From Pyrinomonadaceae bacterium (GTDB lineage Bacteria > Acidobacteriota > Blastocatellia > Pyrinomonadales > Pyrinomonadaceae): a stretch of DNA of 64,000 nucleotides. Of the stretch, positions 1 to 8,690 are shown in pieces (position 1 is the stretch's first letter; the number at the start of each line of letters is the position of its first letter). The notes under the pieces are model-generated. The model worked only from the letters and a program-made list of their open reading frames with translations, ran no database searches and was not told the DNA's origin. A program made the translations under genes and the position numbers. Location of the stretch: positions 248,001 to 312,000 of the forward strand of contig JAIBCB010000004.1 of NCBI GenBank assembly GCA_019694355.1, given 5' to 3'.

Positions 1-552
1 ATTGTTGTCGTAATCGTACTTCGTTCGGAACTGCGAAACCTGCTTCAGGTACCGCAGGTTATGAATGATGTCCTTGATCGTGAAATCGCTGCCGTCGGGA
101 AAGAACATCAGGTCGCCGGCACCGAGCCCAAGCCCGCTCCGATGAGTGAGGAGATCCTTGATCGTAAAATTCTCTGAAACGTAAGGTGAGTAAAGCTTGA
201 ATTCAGGAATGTAGTCCTGAACTTTATCGTCCCACTTGACCTTCCCTTCATCGACGAGGATCCCGAGTGCGACGGTCGTAAATGCTTTAGAGTTTGAAGC
301 GATACCGACGAGCGTATTCTCGTCCATCTTCGCGTTCGTATTCAGCGACCGGACGCCGTGGCCCTTCGCGTAAACGACCTTGCCGTCTTTAACGACGCCG
401 ACCGAGATCCCCGGCACGTCGAACGCTTTGATCGAACGCTCGACGAACGTGTCGATCTGATCGGCGGTCAATGCCTGCGCGCTCAAAAAGCCAACGCTCG
501 TCAGGGTCAAGAGAATTACTGCAAACGAACGAAATATTGTTCTCATCTTCAT
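1..552 (-). CDS. Beta-lactamase-family serine hydrolase, 3' end outside window
   Basis: The first 184 codons of a minus-strand gene run off the left edge, so the C-terminal half is missing. A cleavable signal peptide (residues 1-26, ending FLSAQA) indicates export. The catalytic motif SxxK reads SNSK at residues 86-89, inside the typical VGIASNSKAFT context, and the second motif YxN reads YDN at residues 181-183, two codons from the edge. This is the class C beta-lactamase/penicillin-binding-like fold (Pfam Beta-lactamase) shared by esterases, D-aminopeptidases and carboxypeptidases; the visible part does not tell which substrate is used. ATG at 552 is chosen; a second in-frame ATG two codons later is possible. 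The nearest neighbour, dihydropyrimidinase, lies upstream on the same strand with about 75 bp between them. Confidence 0.85.
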   Translation of the reverse strand, partial: MKMRTIFRSFAVILLTLTSVGFLSAQALTADQIDTFVERSIKAFDVPGISVGVVKDGKVVYAKGHGVRSLNTNAKMDENTLVGIASNSKAFTTVALGILVDEGKVKWDDKVQDYIPEFKLYSPYVSENFTIKDLLTHRSGLGLGAGDLMFFPDGSDFTIKDIIHNLRYLKQVSQFRTKYDYDNN

Positions 553-626
553 AGTATTCACACGAGCGGAATCTCAATTCGCTCTACCTCAACCTCAGCG
601 CATCAAGTTGAATTGGACCGCAGTTG

Positions 627-2006
627 CTAAAAATTGACACAAGTTCCGCGTTTGAGGAACTGCCCGTCGCCCTGTTTGCCGGTGTGTTCGCCGGCCTGAA
701 TAATTACGCGGCCGCGTGAGAGGACGGTCTCGACCTTGCCTTTGATCTTCCAGCCTTCGTAGGACGAGTAATCAACATTCATATGCTCATTCTCGACGCC
801 AAATGTCGTCTCGCCATTCGGGTCAAAAATGACGATGTCTGCATCCGAACCAACAGCGATCGTGCCCTTCTTTGGGAATAGACCGAACATCTTTGCGGCC
901 GCCGTTGACGTAAGTTCCACAAAACGGTTGAGGGAAATTCTATTTTCGACGACACCGCCGTTGTAGATAAGTGCGAGACGGTTTTCGACTCCGGGAGCAC
1001 CGTTCGGGATCTTTGAGAAATCGCCGAGGCCGAGTTCCTTTTGCTCCTTCATACAGAACGGGCAATGGTCGGTCGAGATCACCTGCAGGTCGTCCATCTT
1101 CAAGCCTTTCCAAAGCTCGCCGCAGTTATGCTTCTCACGCAGCGGCGGCGTCATCACGTATTTCGCTCCGTCCCAACCGTCGCCGTAATCGTCTATCGAG
1201 TGAAAAAGATATTGCGGGCAGGTTTCGGCAAACGCCGGAATGCCGCGGTCTCGCGCCTCGCGTATCTGGTTAAGAGCGTCGGTGCAGGAAAGGTGGACGA
1301 TGTAAACAGGCGATTCTGCCATTTCCGCGATCGCGATCGCGCGATGAACGCCTTCGGCCTCGGCAATTGTCGGGCGCGTCAAGGCGTGATATTTCGGCGC
1401 CGTGCGGCCGTCGGCGAGAAAGCGTTTGATGATCTCGTTTATCACGATGCCATTCTCGGCGTGCATACACACAAGGCCGCCGCGTTTTCCCGCCGCCGAC
1501 ATCGCCCGAAAGATCGTCGCGTCGTCTGCCAGAAACACGCCCGGATACGCCATGAACAACTTGAACGACGATATGCCTTCGTCGATGAGCCGATGCATTT
1601 CCTTCTCGTCGCCGTCCTCAAACTCGGTCGTGATCAGGTGAAAACCATAGTCGATGCACGTCTTCCCTTCAGCCTTTTTGTGCCAGGCATCGACACCCGA
1701 GGTCATCGATTCGCCCTTTGTCTGCACCGCAAAGTCGATGATCGTCGTCGTCCCGCCATGTGCTGCCGCCCGTGTGCCGGTAAAGAAATCGTCACTAGAC
1801 GAAGTCCCGCCAAACGGCAGCTCCATATGCGTATGCGGATCGATCCCGCCCGGAATCACGAGCTTGTCCGCGGCATCAATGACAACGTCGGCCTCGATGT
1901 CGAGCGAGCGGCCGATCGTCGTCACCGTTTCGCCGTCGATAAAAATATCCGCAACATAGTCGTCAACCGCGGTTACGACCCTGCCACTTTTAATGAGCGT
2001 TTTCAT
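627..2006 (-). CDS. hydA: Dihydropyrimidinase / D-hydantoinase
   Basis: A 459-residue cyclic amidohydrolase that opens dihydrouracil, dihydrothymine or hydantoin rings, step two of reductive pyrimidine breakdown. The metal-binding set is visible: DPHTH (H58, H60), the carboxylated lysine in SSFKLFMAYPG (K149), MHAEN (H182), VHLS (H238) and STDHCPF (D313). Length matches the family (about 460 residues). The product is probably cytosolic, since no signal peptide is seen. The start is ATG at 2006. The next minus-strand operon begins with a class III aminotransferase resembling beta-alanine/AGXT2-type enzymes, which could act on the beta-alanine end of the same pathway, but no beta-ureidopropionase is in the window. 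A hydantoinase acting on other cyclic amides cannot be excluded. Confidence 0.92.
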   Translation of the reverse strand: MKTLIKSGRVVTAVDDYVADIFIDGETVTTIGRSLDIEADVVIDAADKLVIPGGIDPHTHMELPFGGTSSSDDFFTGTRAAAHGGTTTIIDFAVQTKGESMTSGVDAWHKKAEGKTCIDYGFHLITTEFEDGDEKEMHRLIDEGISSFKLFMAYPGVFLADDATIFRAMSAAGKRGGLVCMHAENGIVINEIIKRFLADGRTAPKYHALTRPTIAEAEGVHRAIAIAEMAESPVYIVHLSCTDALNQIREARDRGIPAFAETCPQYLFHSIDDYGDGWDGAKYVMTPPLREKHNCGELWKGLKMDDLQVISTDHCPFCMKEQKELGLGDFSKIPNGAPGVENRLALIYNGGVVENRISLNRFVELTSTAAAKMFGLFPKKGTIAVGSDADIVIFDPNGETTFGVENEHMNVDYSSYEGWKIKGKVETVLSRGRVIIQAGEHTGKQGDGQFLKRGTCVNF

Positions 2007-2198
2007 AGGAAGATCAAGTCCAATTTCAGCTAGGCTAGACCAACGTATTATATATCAAGATCACCGGCAGATTTAGCTTTTGAGTTGGCTCGGACATATG
2101 ATATGTTGGAGTCAAATAGCTCGTTAGTTTGGCATTTTTCCATTTTCATATCCCAAAGCAATCATTGATAACTGCTTATTCCCGGGGAGGATGCCAAA

Positions 2199-2369
2199 AT
2201 GAGAGGAAACTCTATTCTCGCTATCGCGGTCTGCGTAGCATGCTTTCTGATAGGCTACCTGGCCTATCTTAGTGTTGCTGAGATCGTCGGATTCATCTTC
2301 GACAATACACCTGCGTGCGAACGCTCCTTCCAGAACTGCGCTCAACAAAATTCGACCCAATATCGTTGA
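2199..2369 (+). CDS. 56-aa single-pass membrane miniprotein, unknown
   Basis: A short plus-strand reading frame in the 410-bp gap between two minus-strand genes. It starts at ATG 2199 behind a strong Shine-Dalgarno (GGGGAGG, 2184-2190, 8-nt spacing) and ends at TGA 2367-2369. The N-terminus has one positive charge followed by a hydrophobic stretch (about residues 5-24, rich in A/V/C/L/I), consistent with one membrane span. A short C-terminal tail carries two cysteines (about residues 41 and 48). It resembles no family I know. It runs head-on toward the 3' end of the zinc-ribbon/TPR gene at 2417. The RBS and hydrophobic profile argue for a real gene; chance cannot be excluded. Confidence 0.55.
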   Translation: MRGNSILAIAVCVACFLIGYLAYLSVAEIVGFIFDNTPACERSFQNCAQQNSTQYR

Positions 2370-2416
2370 GATCAACTTTGCTTCGCACCAATGCCAACGC
2401 CTTTTTGCGGCGTGCA

Positions 2417-5260
2417 CTATGCGTCTTGATCGACAAATCCGACGCGTCGCAACAGAGCCTGAAAGCGCGGATCCGAACGCAGCGCATCGAATTTAACATC
2501 CACTTTCAAGAACGGAAGCCAGATCGCCCGTTCGTCAAATGCTTTGTCGAGCCATTCAAACGCCTGTTCGTTGTCGCCAAGCGCCGTATATATCTGCGCA
2601 AAGTTAAGGGCCGAAATATTTCCCTGCGACGACTTGCGATCAAACTCCTCAAGGATCTCATTGGCCTTTTCACGGTCTCCGGACCTTGCATAGACAAATC
2701 CTGCGACCGAGAGCGCCTGTGGGTCCATAGCTTCAGGCCTTATCGACTGGATCACGGCAATGGCGGACTCAAGATCGCCCGTCTGCACATACGCCTCTGC
2801 AAGGAAACTTTGTGAGATGACGTAATTCGGATCCAGCTCGAGCACGTCCAGGATCGCGGAGATCGCACATTCGGTCTGACGAGCCCAATGATAGCTGACG
2901 CCGATCGCGTTATTGTTCGGAAGCGAGAGCGGATCGAGCTCATGTCCGCGGCGCAACTCTACGAGACTCTCATCAAATCGCCGCATCAACGCCAAATACC
3001 ATCCGTACCACATATGCACAGAGGCACTCCCGCGATTCAACGAAATGGCTTGCTTGAATGACGCTTCGGCACCGGCGTAGTCCCAGTCAAGATACATCTT
3101 GATGAGCGCCTGAGAGTTGTGAGCTTCGGCAAGCGTCGGGTCGAGAGCCAAAGCCTTCTTTCCCGCCTCTCTCGCTTTCTCTCTTGCACCAACCGATGAA
3201 AAAGAGAAGAACAAGAGCTCGATGTATGCGTCGGCGAGGGCGGCATATGCCGCTGCGTAGTCAGGATCGAGCTCAATGGCCCGTTTGAGATTATCGATCG
3301 CCTTTTGAAAATCGATGGGCGTCCATTTATTGAAATGCGAGAGTCCTCGGAGGTAAAATTCGTAAGCATCGGCGTTCGTCGTCTTACGCTTTAGCAGAGC
3401 GGCCTTTTCATCACCGAGAAGCTTGATCTTCAACGCTTCGACCACTGCGAGCGTGATCTCGTCCTGTACGTCAAAGATGTCCTTCATTTCACGGTCGTAT
3501 CGCTCGGACCACAGCTGATAACCGTCCGACGCGTTGACCAACTGGACGCTGATCCGGATCCGATCGCCGGCTTTTCTAACGCTGCCTTCGAGAACCGTGC
3601 TGACGTTCAACGCGTCTGCGATCTCGCTGACCTTCATCTCTTTTCCCTTAAATGAAAAGGCAGATGTCCGCGCCGCAACGCGAAGACCGTCGATCTTTGA
3701 GAGTGCATTAAGCAGTTCTTCAGCCAGGCCGTCGCAGAAGTATTCGTTCTCATCGTCCGCGCTGATATTCGCAAATGGCAATACAGCTATCGATCTTACA
3801 GTCGGCGACGCAGGATGAGCGCCGGTCGCCGCATTTGCCGGCACGTCAACCGCGAGTCCAGCCTTTCTCAGCCCGTCAATTAGTTGGTCAACAAGATCAG
3901 GCTGATACCATTTCTCGAGCACGTCGCGAACGCTGTCTGCAATGTTTGGATCGACCGTCAGGACTTCATTCAGCACCTTTTTCGCAGTTTCGATCTCGCC
4001 AAGTTGGCCGTAAACCGCTGCGAGCTGTGTTTGCCTGAAAAGGTTAGCTCCACCGCGACGAACTCCGTCCTTTTTGATAAAGGCAAGCGCTTCCTGATAG
4101 CTCTCCCTGCGGAAGGCATCGAGAAAGTGAACATGCCAGTACCAACCTGGGTGATTAGGATTCAATTTCCGCGCCTGCTCCGCGAGAGCGCAGCCGCGTT
4201 CCCATTCGCCGCCAAACGCAAACAGGTGGCCCAGATACTCGGCTGCGGCCCCATCCATCGGGTTCAGCCTCAGCACGCTTTCGGCCGCATCGCTGAAGGC
4301 GTCGAATTCCCTGCGAAAGTAAAGAGCTTGTGCCAACGCGAGCCAGGCGAAATGATTCGCGGGAGCGGTCTCGATCGCTTTCCGGGCGGCCTTGAGCGCT
4401 CGGCCAAGCGGATCAGGCTGCGGATTAAAACCGAAACGATGTTCTTCGCCATATAACATCGCAAGCATTGCCCACGCGTCGGCATTGCCCGATGCCTGTT
4501 TGACCGCACGTTCCAAGATCGCTCGCACCTCGGCATGTTCGTCGGGTGAAATACGCTCAAAGTAACCAAAGCCCCGAAGAACAGCTTCGTAGGTCGTGAG
4601 TTCGTCGACAGGCTTTCGGCGCACCTCTTCGCTCATACTATGCGGCAGAGCTCCATACCAATCAGCAACGGTCGAGACGATCCGCGGGACCAGATCATCC
4701 TGGATCTCGAATACGGCTTCAGGGCTAAAGGCGCAGTTGTACGTCTCAGCCCAAAGGTGTGCACCTGTGCTCGCGTCCACAAGCTGCACCATCACGCGCA
4801 GCTGTGAGCCGGCTTGTCGAAGGCTTCCCTCCAGAACATAGCGCGCCCCGAGATCCATGCCGATAGTGCGAGCATCACCTGAATCGGCGGCGTATCGCAG
4901 TGTCGAACTGCGTGCGATCACCCGCAGATACGAGAACCGTGACAGACCCGTTACGATCTCCTCGGACAATCCTTCCGCCAACGCTTCCAGATCGGCGCTG
5001 ACACCACGCACCTTGAACGGCAGCACCGCAACCCAGAAACCTTCAGCGCCGCGAGTCTCTGGCGAGATAGCGTCCTTCGAACCAAAAACTTGCGTCGGAG
5101 GCTCAAGGCGAGGACCATCGACTATTGAACCCATACCCGGAAGTATCGCCGTCCGCGGCTCGTCCGTCGACGCCGGACCATATAGCAACTCCGTTCCGTC
5201 ATCGAGACAGAACATCATCGTGTTGTCGTATTCTCGTCCGCACTGCGGGCATTTCTTCAT
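2417..5260 (-). CDS. Zinc-ribbon, tandem TolB/FlgO-like and TPR protein (947 aa)
   Basis: Begins with a short zinc-ribbon-like module (C4, C7, C18, then D21 where a fourth cysteine would be expected). Two copies follow of a unit made of a TolB/FlgO-like domain (VAVLPF at about residue 77; SIAVLPF at about residue 486) and an array of tetratricopeptide repeats. The motifs LAEGLSEEIV, LNVSTVLEGSVRKAG and YDREMKDIFDVQDEI are typical of TPR proteins linked to adenylate cyclase or CadC-type regulators. Unlike its two upstream paralogs it has no obvious transmembrane segment, so it is probably cytoplasmic. It is the last gene of a five-gene operon; the preceding stop lies 4 bp upstream of ATG 5260. 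The doubled unit suggests an internal duplication or a fusion of two paralogs. Its role is unknown; scaffolding or signalling is an inference from the domains. Confidence 0.85.
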   Translation of the reverse strand: MKKCPQCGREYDNTMMFCLDDGTELLYGPASTDEPRTAILPGMGSIVDGPRLEPPTQVFGSKDAISPETRGAEGFWVAVLPFKVRGVSADLEALAEGLSEEIVTGLSRFSYLRVIARSSTLRYAADSGDARTIGMDLGARYVLEGSLRQAGSQLRVMVQLVDASTGAHLWAETYNCAFSPEAVFEIQDDLVPRIVSTVADWYGALPHSMSEEVRRKPVDELTTYEAVLRGFGYFERISPDEHAEVRAILERAVKQASGNADAWAMLAMLYGEEHRFGFNPQPDPLGRALKAARKAIETAPANHFAWLALAQALYFRREFDAFSDAAESVLRLNPMDGAAAEYLGHLFAFGGEWERGCALAEQARKLNPNHPGWYWHVHFLDAFRRESYQEALAFIKKDGVRRGGANLFRQTQLAAVYGQLGEIETAKKVLNEVLTVDPNIADSVRDVLEKWYQPDLVDQLIDGLRKAGLAVDVPANAATGAHPASPTVRSIAVLPFANISADDENEYFCDGLAEELLNALSKIDGLRVAARTSAFSFKGKEMKVSEIADALNVSTVLEGSVRKAGDRIRISVQLVNASDGYQLWSERYDREMKDIFDVQDEITLAVVEALKIKLLGDEKAALLKRKTTNADAYEFYLRGLSHFNKWTPIDFQKAIDNLKRAIELDPDYAAAYAALADAYIELLFFSFSSVGAREKAREAGKKALALDPTLAEAHNSQALIKMYLDWDYAGAEASFKQAISLNRGSASVHMWYGWYLALMRRFDESLVELRRGHELDPLSLPNNNAIGVSYHWARQTECAISAILDVLELDPNYVISQSFLAEAYVQTGDLESAIAVIQSIRPEAMDPQALSVAGFVYARSGDREKANEILEEFDRKSSQGNISALNFAQIYTALGDNEQAFEWLDKAFDERAIWLPFLKVDVKFDALRSDPRFQALLRRVGFVDQDA

Positions 5261-5264
5261 AACG

Positions 5265-6941
5265 TCATTCGGGCAGATTCATCCGTGTTAGCAGATCCTT
5301 GAATCGCGGATCGTCGCGGAGCGGGTCCAGAAAGGGATCGACCTTGAGACGTGTAAAGTCCCATTCCTGCTCTTTATACGATTTTTCCAACGCAGAGAAC
5401 GCCTGATCTTTTTCACCGAGATCTCCGTAGAGATTTGCGAGCCGGTAGGATGAGACATACTGCGTTTTCGACATTTCTTTAAGTTTTGAAATGATCCGGC
5501 GAGTTTCCTCCGGCCGTCCCGATCTTGCATATGAAGATCCCATTATTAGAAGCGAGTCCTGATTCTCGGGTGGCAAAGACGTCTCGCATAACTTGATAGC
5601 TTCGTCGTATTTCCCCTTTGCCTCATAAGCATTAGCGAGCCAAATGATGGCAGTTGCATGATCGGGATCGAGTGCATAGACCTTTTGAGCCTGCTCTAAA
5701 GCCGCGTCATATTTCCGCTGGTAAGCATAGACGCCCGCAAGATTTGCCCCGATCGGTATCGAAAGCGGGTCGAGTTCAAGGGCAGCTTTCAATTCACGGA
5801 TCGCATCATCGAAGCGGCCAACCGGAACCAAAAATTGAAGGGCGTACTTGTAGTGACTCTCGACGCTTTTGGGATCAATTTCGAGAGCCCGTTTTAATTC
5901 TGTTTCGGCTTCGCTCCATCTCAACTGGGATGCGAGTATCAGACCATAGGTCGAATGAGCTTCGGCCAGCTCCGGATCGATCCGCAATGCCTGCTGTACC
6001 GCTGTCATCGATCTCGGCATTGCATCGGTAGGACTCATATAACCGTAGGACGGCATCACGGAATACGAGTCAGCTAGGCCTACATAAGCAAGCGCGAAAT
6101 TAGGGTCAAGGTCGATCGCCTTTTGAAAATTAGCTATTCCCTCTTCGATACCATCCTTGGTTCGCTTGTTCCAATAAAATCGGCCACGAAGATAGTTTTG
6201 ATAAGCTTCGTTATTATCAGTGTAATTCTTGGTAATGCCTTTTTGGTCGCTGCCTGACAGTTTTAGTCGAAGCTTGTCCGCGATCGTCGCGGCGATCTCT
6301 CGCTGAGTGGCCAAAAGGTCTGCCAACTTGCGGTCGTACTGCTCCGCCCAGAGCAGCTTGCTGCTCCGCGAATCGATCAACTGAACACTAATTGACAGGT
6401 CGTCACCTCGCTGGACCAGCCGTCCGGACATCACCGCATCCACGTTGAGTTCTTTTGCGATCTGAGCAACATCGGTTTCTTTGCCCTTGTAACGCATCAC
6501 CGAGCTCGTCGGACTTACCTTTAAGTTCGGCAGCTGGGAAAGCCGATAAATTAGCGAATCAGCCAATCCATCCGACAGGTAATCTGTATCGCTGTTGCCG
6601 CTTCGGTTTTCGAATGGAAGCACGGCTACCGAACTGATCGTCGCCGAATTCGACGAGTTGAAATATCTGTAGCCAAAGAATCCACCAACCACGATCGTCG
6701 CAAGAGCCAACAGGGCGAACAAGTGCCGCTTGTCCAATGCCTTCCTTGTCAGCATCGCCCCTGCGCCTGAGGGCAATACCGCTGTCCGCTCCGTCGTGTG
6801 GATCTGCGCCCGCGTCGGGGCCTCGCTCGCCGTTGCAGGCTCGTGCATTGACGCCGGACCATATAGCAACTCCGTTCCGTCATCGAGACAGAACATCATA
6901 GTGTTGTCATATTCTCGTCCGCACTGCGGGCATTTCTTCAT
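5265..6941 (-). CDS. Zinc-ribbon, single-TM, TolB/FlgO-like and TPR protein (558 aa)
   Basis: Domain order: zinc-ribbon-like module (residues 1-22, C4/C7/C18), a linker, one transmembrane helix (about 74-93, LFALLALATIVVGGFFGY), a TolB/FlgO-like domain starting at SVAVLPF (about 104) and TPRs to the C-terminus (about 235-550). This gives a cytoplasmic N-terminal zinc module, one span, and a TPR body presumably on the outer face of the inner membrane; the topology is inferred. The first 92 bp of the gene are almost identical to those of the downstream paralog, while the TPR parts have diverged. It starts 3 bp after the upstream paralog's stop and ends 4 bp before the next start, so the three are co-transcribed. 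Function unknown. Confidence 0.85.
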   Translation of the reverse strand: MKKCPQCGREYDNTMMFCLDDGTELLYGPASMHEPATASEAPTRAQIHTTERTAVLPSGAGAMLTRKALDKRHLFALLALATIVVGGFFGYRYFNSSNSATISSVAVLPFENRSGNSDTDYLSDGLADSLIYRLSQLPNLKVSPTSSVMRYKGKETDVAQIAKELNVDAVMSGRLVQRGDDLSISVQLIDSRSSKLLWAEQYDRKLADLLATQREIAATIADKLRLKLSGSDQKGITKNYTDNNEAYQNYLRGRFYWNKRTKDGIEEGIANFQKAIDLDPNFALAYVGLADSYSVMPSYGYMSPTDAMPRSMTAVQQALRIDPELAEAHSTYGLILASQLRWSEAETELKRALEIDPKSVESHYKYALQFLVPVGRFDDAIRELKAALELDPLSIPIGANLAGVYAYQRKYDAALEQAQKVYALDPDHATAIIWLANAYEAKGKYDEAIKLCETSLPPENQDSLLIMGSSYARSGRPEETRRIISKLKEMSKTQYVSSYRLANLYGDLGEKDQAFSALEKSYKEQEWDFTRLKVDPFLDPLRDDPRFKDLLTRMNLPE

Positions 6942-6944
6942 AAA

Positions 6945-8666
6945 CTATTCGGGCAGATCCATCCGCTTCAATACGTCCTTGAATGGCGCATCGCTGCGAA
7001 TTTCATCGAATAGCGGATCAACCTTGACAAAGGCTATTGGACCTGCCCGATGATCTATTGCCTTATTGATCCACTCAAACGCTTTTTCGTTGTCATTAAG
7101 TTTGGCGTAGATTCCCGCAATATTGTAGTCAGGTGCAAACTTACTAAACGTGCTTTTCAACTGTTCGACGATCCTGAGCGCCTCCGCCTTTTTCCCGGCT
7201 GTTGCATAAACGTAGCCCTCGTATCCCATCAACTCAGGAGTATTATCCAAAGAGTAAGCCTTTTCTAGTGATGCTATTGCTTCCGGGTACATTTGCTTTC
7301 GAGCATAAGCCAGCCCTAAAGCTTTGTAGCCGGGGGCGTAGTTTTGATCCAGTTCAATGGTCTTGCGAGCCTGCTCAATGGCTTTCTCAGTCTGACCGCC
7401 AAAGAGATACATATTTGCGAGACTGCTATTGGCTACAAGGTCTAGCGGAAAAAGGCTTTGATATAGCTCCATTTCCTCGACAGATTGATCCATTCGTCCC
7501 ATTGCGGCCAAGTAGTAACTATACTGGTCATGTCCAACTTTTGGGTTTAACTCTATCGCCCGTTTCGCTTCTTTTTCCGCATTTTCCCAATTCCATCCAT
7601 ACCACACTTCGTAACTTGCTATTAGTGAATGCGCCTCAGCGAGTGACTCATCTAGGTCAAGAGCTTTCAGAGCCGCAGCTTTTGACTGGGGCATCGCCTC
7701 ATTTGGCGGTAAATACCAGCCTGCCGCCAGGAAGTAAGAAGCGCCTATTCCGACATACGCCATGGCATAATTCGGGTCCAATTCAATAGCTTGCTTGTAG
7801 TATTCGATCGCTTTCTTGTAGCCATCTTTGTTATATTTGGTTCGATAATAATTTCCCTTCAGGTAAAGTTGGTATGCCTCTGGATCTGTGGTGTAGGTCT
7901 TGGTCACCTTTGCTTCGTCCGTGCCCGAAAGTTTAGTTTTTAGATTGCCTAAAACATCACGCGCAACGTCGCTTTGTAGTGTTACCAGATCGGATTGTTT
8001 GCGATTGTATTGTTGGCTCCAAATCACCTTGTCGAGCGATATGTCGATCAACTCGACGAACAGCGAAATATCCTGTCCCCGCTGAATGATCCGTCCATTG
8101 AGAATGGCCTGCACATTCAACTCTTTACCGATGGTCTGCGGATCGGTTTCCTTTCCCTTGTAACGAAACACCGACGAGCGCGGCCTTACGTTCAGATCAG
8201 GGATCTGTGAAAGACTCTTGATGAGGGTCTCGGTCATCCCATCCGATAGATATTCGACATCCGCATTGCCGCTCTCATTCACAAATGGCATCACCGCGAT
8301 CGAGTTGATCTGCTTGGAGTTCCCTGACGAGAAATATCGATAGCCAACAAACCCGCCAACCAACACCGCAATGGCAATCGCTGCAGCAATCAGCGGCTTT
8401 GCCGCCCGATGCGCGGAGAACCTCGGCTTTTCCGTATCGCCGCCCAAACTTGGCTGCGGCTCCGCCGACGCGGTTGTTTGGATAAATGGCTGAGTTGGAT
8501 CCTCAAGCGCGAACTGGCCGCCCGCTGACGCAGGCGGTTCTGACAATATCGCCGTTGCAGGCTCGTCCATCGACGCCGGACCATATAGCAACTCCGTTCC
8601 GTCATCGAGACAGAAGCTCAACGAATCGTCATTATAATCCCGTCTGCATTTAGGGCATCGTTTCAT
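6945..8666 (-). CDS. Zinc-ribbon, single-TM, TolB/FlgO-like and TPR protein (573 aa) with in-frame REP-like insert
   Basis: Same architecture as its downstream neighbour: zinc-ribbon-like module (C4, C7, C19), linker, transmembrane helix (about 91-111), TolB/FlgO-like domain from about residue 122 (SIAVMPF) and TPRs to the end. Residues 42-51 (SEPPASAGGQ) are encoded by a 32-bp sequence identical to the hairpin repeat array at 34780-35153, so the linker carries a translated repeat element. The stop is 24 bp downstream of nothing unusual; the alpha/beta hydrolase precedes it by 24 bp, and the next paralog starts 3 bp after its stop. A 44-bp tract near the start (8572-8615) is shared exactly with both paralogs. 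Function unknown. Confidence 0.85.
   Translation of the reverse strand: MKRCPKCRRDYNDDSLSFCLDDGTELLYGPASMDEPATAILSEPPASAGGQFALEDPTQPFIQTTASAEPQPSLGGDTEKPRFSAHRAAKPLIAAAIAIAVLVGGFVGYRYFSSGNSKQINSIAVMPFVNESGNADVEYLSDGMTETLIKSLSQIPDLNVRPRSSVFRYKGKETDPQTIGKELNVQAILNGRIIQRGQDISLFVELIDISLDKVIWSQQYNRKQSDLVTLQSDVARDVLGNLKTKLSGTDEAKVTKTYTTDPEAYQLYLKGNYYRTKYNKDGYKKAIEYYKQAIELDPNYAMAYVGIGASYFLAAGWYLPPNEAMPQSKAAALKALDLDESLAEAHSLIASYEVWYGWNWENAEKEAKRAIELNPKVGHDQYSYYLAAMGRMDQSVEEMELYQSLFPLDLVANSSLANMYLFGGQTEKAIEQARKTIELDQNYAPGYKALGLAYARKQMYPEAIASLEKAYSLDNTPELMGYEGYVYATAGKKAEALRIVEQLKSTFSKFAPDYNIAGIYAKLNDNEKAFEWINKAIDHRAGPIAFVKVDPLFDEIRSDAPFKDVLKRMDLPE
8513..8544 (-). repeat. REP-like hairpin repeat inside a coding sequence
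   Basis: Read on the minus strand, these 32 bp are identical to the segment that opens each unit of the tandem array at 34780-35153, including the core CCGCCTGCGTCAGCGG. Here the sequence is translated without breaking the frame, as SEPPASAGGQ, in the flexible linker between zinc ribbon and membrane helix. Confidence 0.9.
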
Positions 8667-8690
8667 TTCGCTTTGTTTTGCTTGGCGATC

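Noticed and set aside
1041..2033. 330-codon frame opposite dihydropyrimidinase
   Set aside because: Antisense shadow of a well-supported gene; composition rich in Arg and Ala with no motif.
2124..2417. 97-codon minus-strand frame next to the miniprotein
   Set aside because: No ribosome-binding site and no protein-like pattern; it overlaps the better-supported plus-strand frame.
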